Below, in pieces: positions 1 through 7,322 of a DNA stretch of 64,000 bases (its first letter is position 1; each line of letters begins with the position of its first letter). The stretch is from Oscillospiraceae bacterium (GTDB lineage: Bacteria; Bacillota; Clostridia; Oscillospirales; Oscillospiraceae), in the NCBI GenBank assembly GCA_017465745.1, contig JAFTVM010000064.1, positions 1 to 64,000 on the forward strand, given 5' to 3'. The position numbers were made by a program, and so were the translations under genes. The notes under the pieces are model-generated. The model did no database searches and was not told the DNA's origin. It saw nothing but the letters and a program-made list of their open reading frames with translations.

Positions 1-15
1 ATTTGACATGAGCAT
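1..15 (-). CDS. 5' end of a leftward gene cut by the window edge
   Basis: On the minus strand an AGGAGGT ribosome-binding site is followed by ATG CTC ATG at positions 15-7. The rest of the gene lies outside the window, so the product cannot be named. The start codon sits inside one arm of a 13-bp inverted repeat (see the separate entry), which could affect its translation. Either of the two ATGs could be used; the first has a 5-nt gap to the Shine-Dalgarno core and the second 11 nt. Confidence 0.35.
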
Positions 16-80
16 AGAGACCTCCTTTTTCTTTGTGGTAGGGGTACTTTCATTGTAAAGGGTTTTTGTCTCTATGCTCA
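9..80 (-). promoter_or_regulatory. 13-bp inverted repeat over the start of the edge gene
   Basis: TGAGCATAGAGAC (9-21) and its exact reverse complement GTCTCTATGCTCA (68-80) bracket 46 bases. In the leftward transcript the upstream arm can pair with the end of the ribosome-binding site and the start codon. It may be a translational attenuator, but it could equally be an insertion-element remnant. Confidence 0.35.
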
Positions 81-98
81 ACTATTTTTTATGATAAC

Positions 99-123
99 GG
101 GGTCAGGCGATGAGCCTGACCCC
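99..123 (-). terminator. hairpin terminator after the lipoprotein gene
   Basis: Perfect 10-bp inverted repeat GGGGTCAGGC / GCCTGACCCC with a 5-base loop, lying just past the stop of the leftward lipoprotein gene. It is followed on that strand by an A/T-rich stretch rather than a clean T-run. Confidence 0.6.
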
Positions 124-146
124 AACATTTATTATAGAACCTTCTT

Positions 147-1877
147 TTATTCTGCCAGATGCTGTTCCCAGGAGAGGGGATCTTCGGTATTTTTCAAACC
201 GAATGCCTTCCGGATGCCGGTGCAGAGGGTAGAGAGCTTGCGCTGCATGGTCTCGCCTTCAAAAGCGCTGCCGGTATCTTCCAGCATGGCACAGGCGAAG
301 GTGCAGGCACGGTCTTCCACAGGGGAGGTCATGGCCAGCGGTTCGGAGAAGGCTCCGGAGAATTCGCTGCTCTCCTGCTGGGCGGTGTAGTCGTAGCTGT
401 AGCGGAAATCCTTGGGATTCAGGCTCTTCCAGGTGTCAAAGGCGCCGCATTCAGTCAGGACCCGGGAATCGATGATGTGTCCCAGGCCGTGGAAGAAGCT
501 GCGCTGCAGGTCACCATCCACCGTCAGGGCGATGCGGGCGTTGCCGTCTTCGTCCCAGAACTGGATGCAGCCGTCGCCCCTGACGGCGCGCACCAGGCAG
601 ATATGGACGGTTCCGTCACCGGAGGCTTTGCCGACACCTGCGAGAAATTCCGGTGTGAAATGGTGCAGGGCAAGTTTCAGTTCCTCCAGTCCTGAAGTCA
701 GGGCGTCCACCTGATACTCACAGCTGAGCGTCATGCCCTCGGGCTGCGCGGTCAGGGCGTCCTCGACAATGTGGATCTTTACGCCGTAGCTGTTCTCCAA
801 CTCCCGGATAGCCGGCTCCAGGGCGGCGAGGCCCTCTGTGTCGGGATTCTCCCGGGAGTAATAGGGAGCGAAGCAGGACGCTGCTTCCTGCATTTGGGTA
901 TCTGCCAGTTCCCAGCGGCAGATCCGTCCGTCGTCCAGGGCGATCCAGAGGATGCCGTCGGCATTCCAGGCATTGGTGATCCATACGTATTCATCCAGGG
1001 CAACAGCCGCTTCGGTGCCTTCCATCAGGTCCACAAACCGGATGGCAGCGGCGTCCTCCGTCCGGATCGTGATGAGCACACCGCGGTCCACCAGGGTCAC
1101 GTCGGAGAAGCTTTCCCAGTCGTTCAGGACCCAGGAATCCGTGGAACTGCCCCAGATGACCTGATTCCGGTGGCCGTTACTGGTTTTGGCAAGCCACATT
1201 TCTCCCACGGAGGCCAGGCTGATGCTGTCTTCATAGGTTTCCAGCAGTTCACCGGTGGCGGCGGAATAGAACAGGGTGGGGGGCACCGCACGGTCATCAG
1301 ACAGCTGGCAGACCAGAACGGAATCACTGACTCCCAGCGCTTCCAGCACCAGGCCGGTGTGCATGGTCTCCCGCAGGAGCCGGTCCAGGCCGGTGGCGCG
1401 GTTGTAGACCCGAAGGGCGCTGCCGGTGGAATAATAGATGGTCTGCTGATCTGCGGAAACAACGCCGGCGCCCCAGGCGTCGGGCAGGGTGATCCGCTCG
1501 ATTTCTTCCAGATTCCCATTCAGGAAGATGTGTTCCTCCGCTGTGGCGTAGCAGATGCCGCTTTCGCTGACCTGCACAGCAGGACCGTCGGGGGAGATGG
1601 GGACGTCGGCAGAATAGGTGGCCAGCTCCTTATGATTGCGGCCGCTGATCTTGATGAGGGTGGTTTCGTCAGCGCCGCTGAACAGCAGCAGATCGTCGCC
1701 CATGGGGGCGGCTGCATAGACCTCCTCATAGTCAAATTCCAGCATTTCCAGGGCGTCGTAGTGGATGACAAATTCCTCAGTGGGCGGTGTATTTTCTGGC
1801 TCCGTGGGGGCGGGCGGCTCAGCGGTGCAGCCCGTCAGCAGCAGCGCAGCCAGGAGCAGGAGGAAGATCTTTTTCAT
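147..1877 (-). CDS. lipoprotein with degenerate metallopeptidase-like C-terminal domain
   Basis: 576 residues. It begins with a type II signal peptide (hydrophobic residues 5-15, lipobox LLTGC), so it is expected to be anchored on the outside of the cytoplasmic membrane. Residues about 40-350 look like repeated beta strands with Trp/Gly turns, possibly a propeller. Residues 463-467 read HGLGH, followed by IID, then SEPLAMT and EDRA near 510-525. This arrangement recalls HExxH metallopeptidases in which the second zinc ligand sits in an E..A stretch, but the catalytic Glu is replaced by Gly, suggesting loss of activity or a binding role. It is followed by a terminator and is the last gene of a leftward run. 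Confidence 0.75.
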   Translation of the reverse strand: MKKIFLLLLAALLLTGCTAEPPAPTEPENTPPTEEFVIHYDALEMLEFDYEEVYAAAPMGDDLLLFSGADETTLIKISGRNHKELATYSADVPISPDGPAVQVSESGICYATAEEHIFLNGNLEEIERITLPDAWGAGVVSADQQTIYYSTGSALRVYNRATGLDRLLRETMHTGLVLEALGVSDSVLVCQLSDDRAVPPTLFYSAATGELLETYEDSISLASVGEMWLAKTSNGHRNQVIWGSSTDSWVLNDWESFSDVTLVDRGVLITIRTEDAAAIRFVDLMEGTEAAVALDEYVWITNAWNADGILWIALDDGRICRWELADTQMQEAASCFAPYYSRENPDTEGLAALEPAIRELENSYGVKIHIVEDALTAQPEGMTLSCEYQVDALTSGLEELKLALHHFTPEFLAGVGKASGDGTVHICLVRAVRGDGCIQFWDEDGNARIALTVDGDLQRSFFHGLGHIIDSRVLTECGAFDTWKSLNPKDFRYSYDYTAQQESSEFSGAFSEPLAMTSPVEDRACTFACAMLEDTGSAFEGETMQRKLSTLCTGIRKAFGLKNTEDPLSWEQHLAE

Positions 1878-1878
1878 C

Positions 1879-2061
1879 TTACTGCCTCCTTGCCAGGGTG
1901 TAGTCGTCGCCCTGCCGGTAGTAGGGGCAGCGCGCCTGGGGTGTGGCGAAGAAGCGGTAGACCTCGTCCTCGTCCAGATCCATCATGCAGTAGTACTCGT
2001 CGTACTCTTCGTCGTAGTCGTAATTCCAGCAGGTTTCACATTCGTTTGCGTTCATATTCAT
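1879..2061 (-). CDS. DUF6472-like small Cys/acidic protein
   Basis: 60 residues, very rich in Asp, Glu and Tyr, with CETC near the start and two later cysteines (YYC, RCPYY). The pattern CxxC...D-rich...LDEDE...CPYY matches a small clostridial family I recall as DUF6472, of unknown function. Its ATG overlaps the stop of the upstream phosphodiesterase gene by four bases, so the two are translationally coupled. Possibly a metal-binding protein. Confidence 0.75.
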   Translation of the reverse strand: MNMNANECETCWNYDYDEEYDEYYCMMDLDEDEVYRFFATPQARCPYYRQGDDYTLARRQ

Positions 2062-2573
2062 TCCTCCAGAATGCGGAAGGTAAATTCCCCGTTTTCGTAA
2101 ATGAAGATGCTGTGGCTGCCGTCCTTGGGGATGGAGACGGAGCCGGGGTTCAGGCAGCGGATACCGTTTCTCACTTCATCCAGCTTCACGTGGGTGTGGC
2201 CGGAGAGGAAAATAGAGCCTGCTTCCAGCGGGGGCAGATTGTCGGGGGAGGCGTGATGGCCGTGGGTCAGGTAGAAGTGCTTCCCGTCCACCAGCAGCTG
2301 GGCGTAGTCCGCCATACAGGGGAAGGGGAGCACCATCTGGTCCACCTCCGCCTCGCAGTTGCCCCGGACGGCGATGATTTTGTCCTTGACAGAGGACAGC
2401 ATGGGAATCACCTGCTTGGGGGCGTAATCCCGGGGCAGGTCGTTGCGGGGACCGTGATAGAGGAGATCGCCCAGCAGGATCACCTTGTCCGGCTTCTCGG
2501 TTTCGATGGTTTTCATCAGTTTTCGACACCAGTAGGCGGAGCCATGAATGTCGGATGCGATGATGAGTTTCAT
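2058..2573 (-). CDS. yfcE: YfcE-type metallophosphoesterase (phosphodiesterase)
   Basis: 171 residues from the chosen ATG, which has AGGAG eight bases upstream; an upstream in-frame ATG lacks this. Calcineurin-like phosphoesterase motifs are visible: DIHG (metal ligands D, H), GDLLYHGPRN, GNCE (GNxD/E-type), and THGHH and GHTH towards the C-terminus. YfcE-family enzymes are manganese-dependent cytosolic phosphodiesterases acting on model substrates; the natural substrate is uncertain. Confidence 0.9.
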   Translation of the reverse strand: MKLIIASDIHGSAYWCRKLMKTIETEKPDKVILLGDLLYHGPRNDLPRDYAPKQVIPMLSSVKDKIIAVRGNCEAEVDQMVLPFPCMADYAQLLVDGKHFYLTHGHHASPDNLPPLEAGSIFLSGHTHVKLDEVRNGIRCLNPGSVSIPKDGSHSIFIYENGEFTFRILEE

Positions 2574-2643
2574 AATTATACTCCTAATGTGCATAGGGCA
2601 CGCATTGGATGCGTGCCCTGCTGTGATCTAAAAAGAATATGCC

Positions 2644-2668
2644 GTCATTCCGAGCCGGTGCGCACACT
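2644..2668 (+). repeat. dispersed intergenic repeat, copy A
   Basis: 25 bases identical, in inverted orientation, to 13100-13124. Surrounding sequence (2641-2740) has further short inverted repeats (GCCGCC TTC GGCGG and GCGCGC motifs) and ends CAATGACATGATGG, like the other copy. It fills the gap between yfcE and the DUF1643 gene. Probably a REP/MITE-like element of the host chromosome. Confidence 0.6.
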
Positions 2669-2743
2669 ACTGCGCGCCAAGAGCCGCCTTCGGCGGTTGT
2701 GCTCTGTGCGCGCCTGCGGGCTGGTTCGCAATGACATGATGGT

Positions 2744-3364
2744 TCAGTCCGGCAGGGCGTTCAGATAACCCTCCACATCGAAGGGCCTGATCTTCTCATC
2801 CTTGCGCAGGTACAGGGGATGGTGGGGGTGGCCCTTCTTGGTGATGGCGCCGGCACAGTACCACAAAGCGCCGTATTCATTGCCCACTTCCAGCATATCC
2901 CGGACGCAGGCCGGGAGGTATTTACGCTTTTCGATGATGGCGCCCCAGGCAGCCCAGATGGCGGGCTTGTCAGAAATGGAGCAGACATAGCGGAAAGCTT
3001 CTAAATTCTCCTTGTGGAGCAGGGGGTTGTATACCTTCTCCATATCATCGGGAGAGGTGGCCCGCTGGGCGTAGACGTTGAACATGATGAAGCTGTCAAA
3101 GCCGTTGCCCAGGGCGATCCGCTCCACGGATTTGAGGGTGTTGTCCAGCTTGTCCGGCTGGGCGGTGGAGGGATTGATGCCGATGCAGATCAGGGGATTC
3201 TTACCCCGGGTGCCCAGAATGTAACGGTACTCGGAGTAAAAATTGGGGGCGTAGAGCCATTTTTCGATGTCGTAATCGGGGCTGGGGGTGTTGGCGGCCT
3301 TCAGGGCGTCCTGAAAAGTCAGCAGCTCCAGCTCGGTGGTAGCACCCTGAGGAATGTGCGCCAT
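2744..3364 (-). CDS. DUF1643 domain protein
   Basis: 206 residues from the ATG that shares its A with the stop codon of the upstream gene (TAATG) and has GGAGG seven bases before it. The central region ICIGINPSTA, SVERIAL, FDSFIMFNVYAQRAT and IWAAWG matches the DUF1643 family, a widespread family of unknown enzymatic function. Coupled to the membrane protein gene upstream. Confidence 0.8.
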   Translation of the reverse strand: MAHIPQGATTELELLTFQDALKAANTPSPDYDIEKWLYAPNFYSEYRYILGTRGKNPLICIGINPSTAQPDKLDNTLKSVERIALGNGFDSFIMFNVYAQRATSPDDMEKVYNPLLHKENLEAFRYVCSISDKPAIWAAWGAIIEKRKYLPACVRDMLEVGNEYGALWYCAGAITKKGHPHHPLYLRKDEKIRPFDVEGYLNALPD

Positions 3365-3939
3365 TACACTTCCTCCATGGTGGGGAACCACAGGTGATTG
3401 TCGGTATCGTGGAAGTCGCAGCCTTCCGGATCCCGGCCGGTCTGGCGGCACCAGGCATCGAAGGCGTGATCCAGGAAGGGATAGACGTCTGTCATGGCGG
3501 ACTGGAGACTGACGCTGCGGCCGTCGGTCATGTGCAGCTCCACCACCACATTGCCGCCCTGAACGATGTAGAGCCGCTGGCCCTTGATGTCACGGAAGCG
3601 GTAAGTATTGCTTTTCTTGCCGAAGGTGGTCAGGATGAAACTGTCCGCGTCATAGAAAATGCCGAAGGTGGCGTAGTAGACCACCATGGCGATGCCAACG
3701 GCCAGGATGATGCAGCCGCCCACAATGAGGATGGTACCGCCACCCAGACCGGTGAAGATGGCGGCCATGCCCAGGGCGAATAGGATCGCGCCGAAGGCAG
3801 CATAGCGCTTGCTCACCCGAACAGACAGGCCGGAGTAATGCTGGGCCTGGCTGCGGAAGAGCTTTTCGAAGCCCTTGTCGAACAGGTAGCACACGCCGAA
3901 GGTCAGTGCGGCCAGCACAAGGACGAGTACGAATTCCAT
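3364..3939 (-). CDS. membrane protein with PH-like C-terminal region (DUF6560-like)
   Basis: 191 residues from an ATG with AGGAG nine bases upstream. One N-terminal transmembrane segment (MEFVLVLVLAALTFGVCYLF) is followed by two more hydrophobic segments around residues 45-90. The C-terminal soluble part (FILTTFGKKSNTYRFRDIKG...SAMTDVYPFLDHAFDAWC) resembles a bacterial PH-like domain. I associate the pattern with DUF6560, but weakly. The gene precedes and overlaps the DUF1643 gene. Confidence 0.65.
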   Translation of the reverse strand: MEFVLVLVLAALTFGVCYLFDKGFEKLFRSQAQHYSGLSVRVSKRYAAFGAILFALGMAAIFTGLGGGTILIVGGCIILAVGIAMVVYYATFGIFYDADSFILTTFGKKSNTYRFRDIKGQRLYIVQGGNVVVELHMTDGRSVSLQSAMTDVYPFLDHAFDAWCRQTGRDPEGCDFHDTDNHLWFPTMEEV

Positions 3940-3959
3940 ATATATTGTATCTCCTTTAA

Positions 3960-4493
3960 TTAAGCCCAGAGGACAGTGTCCACGGGGATATCGAATTCTT
4001 CGGTCTCCAGATGGTCCAGCATCTGGAAATCGTAGCACAGGGCCAGGGTGGGGTGGTTTGGCTCCGCTGCCAGGAATTTGTCATAGAAGCCGCCGCCGTA
4101 GCCGATGCGGTGACCCTGGCGATCAAATGCCAGGCCGGGCATCAGCACCAGGGCGGTCTCGTCATCAGCCACGGGGCCGTCGGCGGTGGGCTCGGGGATA
4201 CCCGCGTAGCCCTTCTCAACCCGGGACAGGTCCTCCATAAAAATGAAGCGCATCTCGTCGCCGTAGCACTTGGGCACGGCCACCCGCTTGCCGTCCGCCA
4301 TGGCCTGCTCCAGCATAGCCACTGTCCGAACCTCCTGGTTGTAGGGCAGGTAGCCGTAGATGGTCCTGGCATGGCGATAAGCCTCCGTCTGGCGGAAGAG
4401 GCGGCCAAGCTCGGCGCTTTTTGCTTCGATCTGTTCGATGGTCATGGCCCGCTTTTGTTGGCGGATCATCCGCCGCAGTTCCTGCTTATTCAT
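3960..4493 (-). CDS. 5-formyltetrahydrofolate cyclo-ligase
   Basis: 177 residues, normal for the family. It converts 5-formyl-THF to 5,10-methenyl-THF using ATP. Visible features are the N-terminal basic helix KQELRRMIRQQKR, the middle VPKCYGDEMRF, and the diagnostic glycine loop GHRIGYGGGFYDKFL that binds phosphate. Cytosolic folate metabolism. The start overlaps the end of the upstream HTH gene by eight bases, suggesting one operon. Confidence 0.92.
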   Translation of the reverse strand: MNKQELRRMIRQQKRAMTIEQIEAKSAELGRLFRQTEAYRHARTIYGYLPYNQEVRTVAMLEQAMADGKRVAVPKCYGDEMRFIFMEDLSRVEKGYAGIPEPTADGPVADDETALVLMPGLAFDRQGHRIGYGGGFYDKFLAAEPNHPTLALCYDFQMLDHLETEEFDIPVDTVLWA

Positions 4494-5148
4494 GGTCTTC
4501 CTCCTCCTGGGGGCTTTCTTCTTTCTCCTGGGCGGGGCGGAACATCCGGAACCACAGGAAAATGGCGATCTGGCCGGGGATACCCAGCAGGAATACCCGC
4601 CACAAGCAAAGCCGGAAAAAGACGGACATAGTCACAAAGAAGCTCAGCAGCACGCCCCAGACGATGATGGAAACGTATACCCGGTTCCACCGGAAATCAT
4701 GCCAGGCCGAGCGCAGGCTCAGCCGGACAATGGCGTCGGCGGGGATGGCGTAGAAGAAGGGCAGCCACCCGTTGGCAATGTCGAAGGAGGACACCACCAC
4801 ATAGATGAACAGGGCCACAAACCATACCAGCAGCGAGGACAGCCGCAGGATGATGGTCTTGCTGGGCTTGCGCTTCAGGTGCTTCTCCACCACCTGCTGG
4901 ATCTTCACATCGGAATCGTCAGGGATTTTATTGGGATCCTCCAGCAGATCCGTGACGGGGATCTCAAACCGCTCCGCCAGGTTCATCAGGGTGATCACAT
5001 CAGGAACCGATTCGCCCCGCTCCCATTTGGAGACGGCCTTGTCGGAGTAATTCAGTTTTTCGGCCAGTCCGGCCTGGGTCATACCGCAGCGCTTGCGGTG
5101 GGCGGCAATATTGGCGCCGATCTGGGATTTCAGCTTCTCGTCGTCCAT
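4486..5148 (-). CDS. membrane-anchored HTH (XRE-type) transcriptional regulator
   Basis: 220 residues. Residues about 10-65 form an XRE/Cro-type helix-turn-helix (IGANIAAHRKRCGMTQAGLAEKLNYSDKAVSKWERG). After a linker, residues 95-205 contain four or five hydrophobic segments, so the regulator is tied to the membrane. The acidic tail ends EEEDHE. First gene of the leftward cluster containing the cyclo-ligase; the signal it senses is unknown. Confidence 0.85.
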   Translation of the reverse strand: MDDEKLKSQIGANIAAHRKRCGMTQAGLAEKLNYSDKAVSKWERGESVPDVITLMNLAERFEIPVTDLLEDPNKIPDDSDVKIQQVVEKHLKRKPSKTIILRLSSLLVWFVALFIYVVVSSFDIANGWLPFFYAIPADAIVRLSLRSAWHDFRWNRVYVSIIVWGVLLSFFVTMSVFFRLCLWRVFLLGIPGQIAIFLWFRMFRPAQEKEESPQEEEDHE

Positions 5149-5263
5149 TTGATCCCTCCATATACATATTCCATAATATCATACCAAAAAATCCGGCTAA
5201 TTGCAACAGAAAAAAGAAGTCCCGCCGCATCGGGGGGATACGGCGGGGCGGGTTATGTATGCT

Positions 5264-5677
5264 TCAGTCTTCGGTATACAGCTGCCATTCGCAGTATTTG
5301 ATGATGGAGCTTCTGGGAACAATGCCGATGAAGGTGTTCTTGTCGTCCACCACGGGGACAAAATTCTGGATCTTGGCCCGTTCCACCAGGTCGTGCATAG
5401 AGGTATTGACGGGGACAGCGATGTTGTCCCGGCGGCGGGTGATCTCCATGATGCGCAGCTTCTCGGCCTGCTTGAGGCTCATGTCGCACATGTTTTTCAT
5501 GGCCCACAGAACATCGCCCTCGGTGAGGGTGCCCCGGTATTCACCGTCCCGGGAGAGGATGGGCAGGGCGGCATAGCCTGCCACCTCCATTTTTTCGAGA
5601 GCCTGACGGATGGTATAGTCTTCATATAGATAGGCACACATGGCCTTGGGCGTTAAAAAGAACAGAATATTATTCAT
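5264..5677 (-). CDS. CBS-domain pair protein
   Basis: 137 residues from an ATG with AAGGAG six bases upstream. Two CBS motifs are visible: TIRQALEKMEVAGYAALPILSRDGEYRGTLTEGDV and NTSMHDLVERAKIQNFVPVVDDKNTFIGIV. Such stand-alone pairs bind adenine nucleotides (AMP, ATP or c-di-AMP). A minus-strand TATAAT at 5729-5724 probably drives it, but its -35 box is poor. Confidence 0.85.
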   Translation of the reverse strand: MNNILFFLTPKAMCAYLYEDYTIRQALEKMEVAGYAALPILSRDGEYRGTLTEGDVLWAMKNMCDMSLKQAEKLRIMEITRRRDNIAVPVNTSMHDLVERAKIQNFVPVVDDKNTFIGIVPRSSIIKYCEWQLYTED

Positions 5678-5797
5678 GCAATCTCCTTCTTTGCGCGATG
5701 GTCGGCGGTCTTTCGCCAACTCTATTATAGCACATTCGGGAGCGGAAAAGTATGAATGAATTATGGAAATCTGTCTGGATGGTGCAGAAAAAATAAC

Positions 5798-5828
5798 TCT
5801 ACTTTTGTGCGCTATGACCAAAAGTAGA
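5798..5828. promoter_or_regulatory. 10-bp inverted repeat between divergent genes
   Basis: TCTACTTTTG (5798-5807) and CAAAAGTAGA (5819-5828) form a perfect dyad with an 11-base spacer, in the 272-base gap between the leftward CBS gene and the rightward PAQR gene. It could be an operator. Nothing else but a weak TATGAT box (near 5911) is seen in this gap. Confidence 0.35.
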
Positions 5829-5949
5829 ATTCCACCCCCGGTAGAATCGGCCCTCCACGGTCCGTCGAGAGGGAGAGAAGCATGTGTTTCCGCCGTTTTC
5901 GGATCCATGTGCTATGATGGTGTCAGCAAATCCGAAAGGCGTGAATACA

Positions 5950-6624
5950 ATGAAAAAACGAATCAAACTGCGTGAGCGTGAAATGCCCGTCTACAGCCGG
6001 GGCGAGGAACGGATGAATATGGTCACCCACATCATCGGCGGCGGACTGGGCGTGCTCGCCCTGTTACTGTGTGTGGCGAAGGCGGTATACAACCATAACA
6101 CCTGGGGTACCTGGACGGCGGTGGCCTACGGCGTTTTTATGATCACCCTGTATACCATGTCCAGCGTCTACCACGGCCTGCGCGACGGCATGGCCAAACG
6201 GGTCATGCAGGTGATGGATCACTGTACCATCTACTGCCTCATCGCGGGCACCTATACCCCCATCGTGCTGACCACCATCCGCCCGGTGTATCCGGCGCTG
6301 GGCTGGGGGCTGTTCCTTTTCGAATGGGCGCTGGCGGCCCTGGCCATCACGCTGACGGCCATCGACCTGAAGAAATACAATGTATTCTCCATGATCTGCT
6401 ACATTGGCATGGGCTGGGCCATCATTCCCTTTGCCGGCGTCATCATCGAGCTGATGGGCATGTCCGGCTTTGTCCTCCTGCTGGCAGGCGGCATCAGCTT
6501 CACCATCGGCGCCATCCTCTATGGCCTGGGAAAGAAGCGCCGATGGATGCATTCCGTGTTCCACATCTTTGTTGTGCTGGGCACCACGCTGCAGTTTTTT
6601 GCGGTGTATTTGTATGTAATGTAA
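5950..6624 (+). CDS. hemolysin III / PAQR-family membrane protein
   Basis: 224 residues from an ATG preceded by GAAAGG; an upstream in-frame ATG would add 22 residues but has no ribosome-binding site. Seven hydrophobic segments with the family signatures ERMNMVTHIIGG, SSVYHGL, MDHCTIYCLIAGTYTP and WMHSVFHIFV. The conserved S, D and H residues are the metal-site residues of the PAQR/alkaline ceramidase fold. Despite the family name, a haemolytic role is unproven. Confidence 0.9.
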   Translation: MKKRIKLREREMPVYSRGEERMNMVTHIIGGGLGVLALLLCVAKAVYNHNTWGTWTAVAYGVFMITLYTMSSVYHGLRDGMAKRVMQVMDHCTIYCLIAGTYTPIVLTTIRPVYPALGWGLFLFEWALAALAITLTAIDLKKYNVFSMICYIGMGWAIIPFAGVIIELMGMSGFVLLLAGGISFTIGAILYGLGKKRRWMHSVFHIFVVLGTTLQFFAVYLYVM

Positions 6625-6647
6625 AGAAAATACATTCAGCATTACGG

Positions 6648-6845
6648 TCATACCGCGGGCGTTGGCAGTCCTTCGGGACCCTCTCCCGGCTGGGCGGGGG
6701 GGTCTTCCTGGGGGAAGGATTCTCCGGGCAGGATCTGGCTGCCGGGCACGGTCACACCATCCTCCGGTGCAGCTGCCATGCGGAACGCCAGCACGGCACA
6801 CAGGATCAGAAGCAGTATCACAACAATGAAAGCTTTTCTGGACAT
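6648..6845 (-). CDS. small signal-anchored protein with Pro/Glu-rich tail
   Basis: 65 residues. The ATG is chosen because AGGAGGAG lies five bases upstream. MSRKAF is followed by a single hydrophobic helix (residues 6-21), then a Pro/Gly/Glu-rich outward tail. No family recognised. It converges on the PAQR gene, whose end is 24 bases away. Confidence 0.55.
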   Translation of the reverse strand: MSRKAFIVVILLLILCAVLAFRMAAAPEDGVTVPGSQILPGESFPQEDPPAQPGEGPEGLPTPAV

Positions 6846-6945
6846 AAAACTCCTCCTTTTCAAAGGTTCTATGTCTAATGTGTCGACAAATCCCGCGAAA
6901 GGTTTCATAAAATACAAAAATTGACAGAATCTGCACGAAGCGCCC

Positions 6946-6990
6946 TGGCTCCCCCTCTGACGCGGGTCACCGCGCCCAAGGGGAGAGCCA
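6946..6990. repeat. intergenic inverted repeat
   Basis: TGGCTCCCCCT and AGGGGAGAGCCA pair around a GC-rich loop. Repeats of this kind are typical short dispersed elements in this bacterial group (recall). The gap 6846-7045 otherwise holds only this and the following terminator. Confidence 0.4.
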
Positions 6991-7012
6991 AGTGTTGATA
7001 GAAACGTCAAAA

Positions 7013-7041
7013 AAGGCACGATGGAAATTCCATCGTGCCTT
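7013..7041 (-). terminator. terminator of the gdpP-ftsH run
   Basis: 14-bp stem AAGGCACGATGGAA / TTCCATCGTGCCTT with a T-run on the minus strand. It lies just past the last gene of the leftward gdpP-rplI-dnaB-tilS-hpt-ftsH run. Confidence 0.8.
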
Positions 7042-7045
7042 AAAT

Positions 7046-7318
7046 TTATTCCCACTGGATCTTTTCGCCGCAGATGGGACAATGATATTCCCGGAACCAC
7101 AGCGGAGAAATCTTGCTTTTGCCGCAGTGGGGACAGCGGAACAGAATGAAGGAACAGGCGGCTGTAATCAAGGCGACAGATGCGCCCAGAATGATACAGC
7201 CGATCTTCCAGCCAAACAAGGTATCGGGGATGATCAGACAGCCTGTCAACATTATGACCAGTCCGCAGATCAGTGCAGCGGCACAGCGCTTGGCGTGTTT
7301 GGCGTTCAGTTTTTTCAT
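7046..7318 (-). CDS. small membrane protein with C-terminal zinc ribbon
   Basis: 90 residues. The ATG lies 4 bases after the ftsH stop, with GAGGAG about 11 bases upstream. Two hydrophobic segments (LICGLVIMLTGCLI and IGCIILGASVALITAACSFI) are followed by FRCPHCGKSKISPLW...HCPICGEKIQW, a two-CxxC zinc ribbon facing the cytosol. No specific family recognised. Last gene of the run before the terminator. Confidence 0.7.
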   Translation of the reverse strand: MKKLNAKHAKRCAAALICGLVIMLTGCLIIPDTLFGWKIGCIILGASVALITAACSFILFRCPHCGKSKISPLWFREYHCPICGEKIQWE

Positions 7319-7322
7319 ACGA

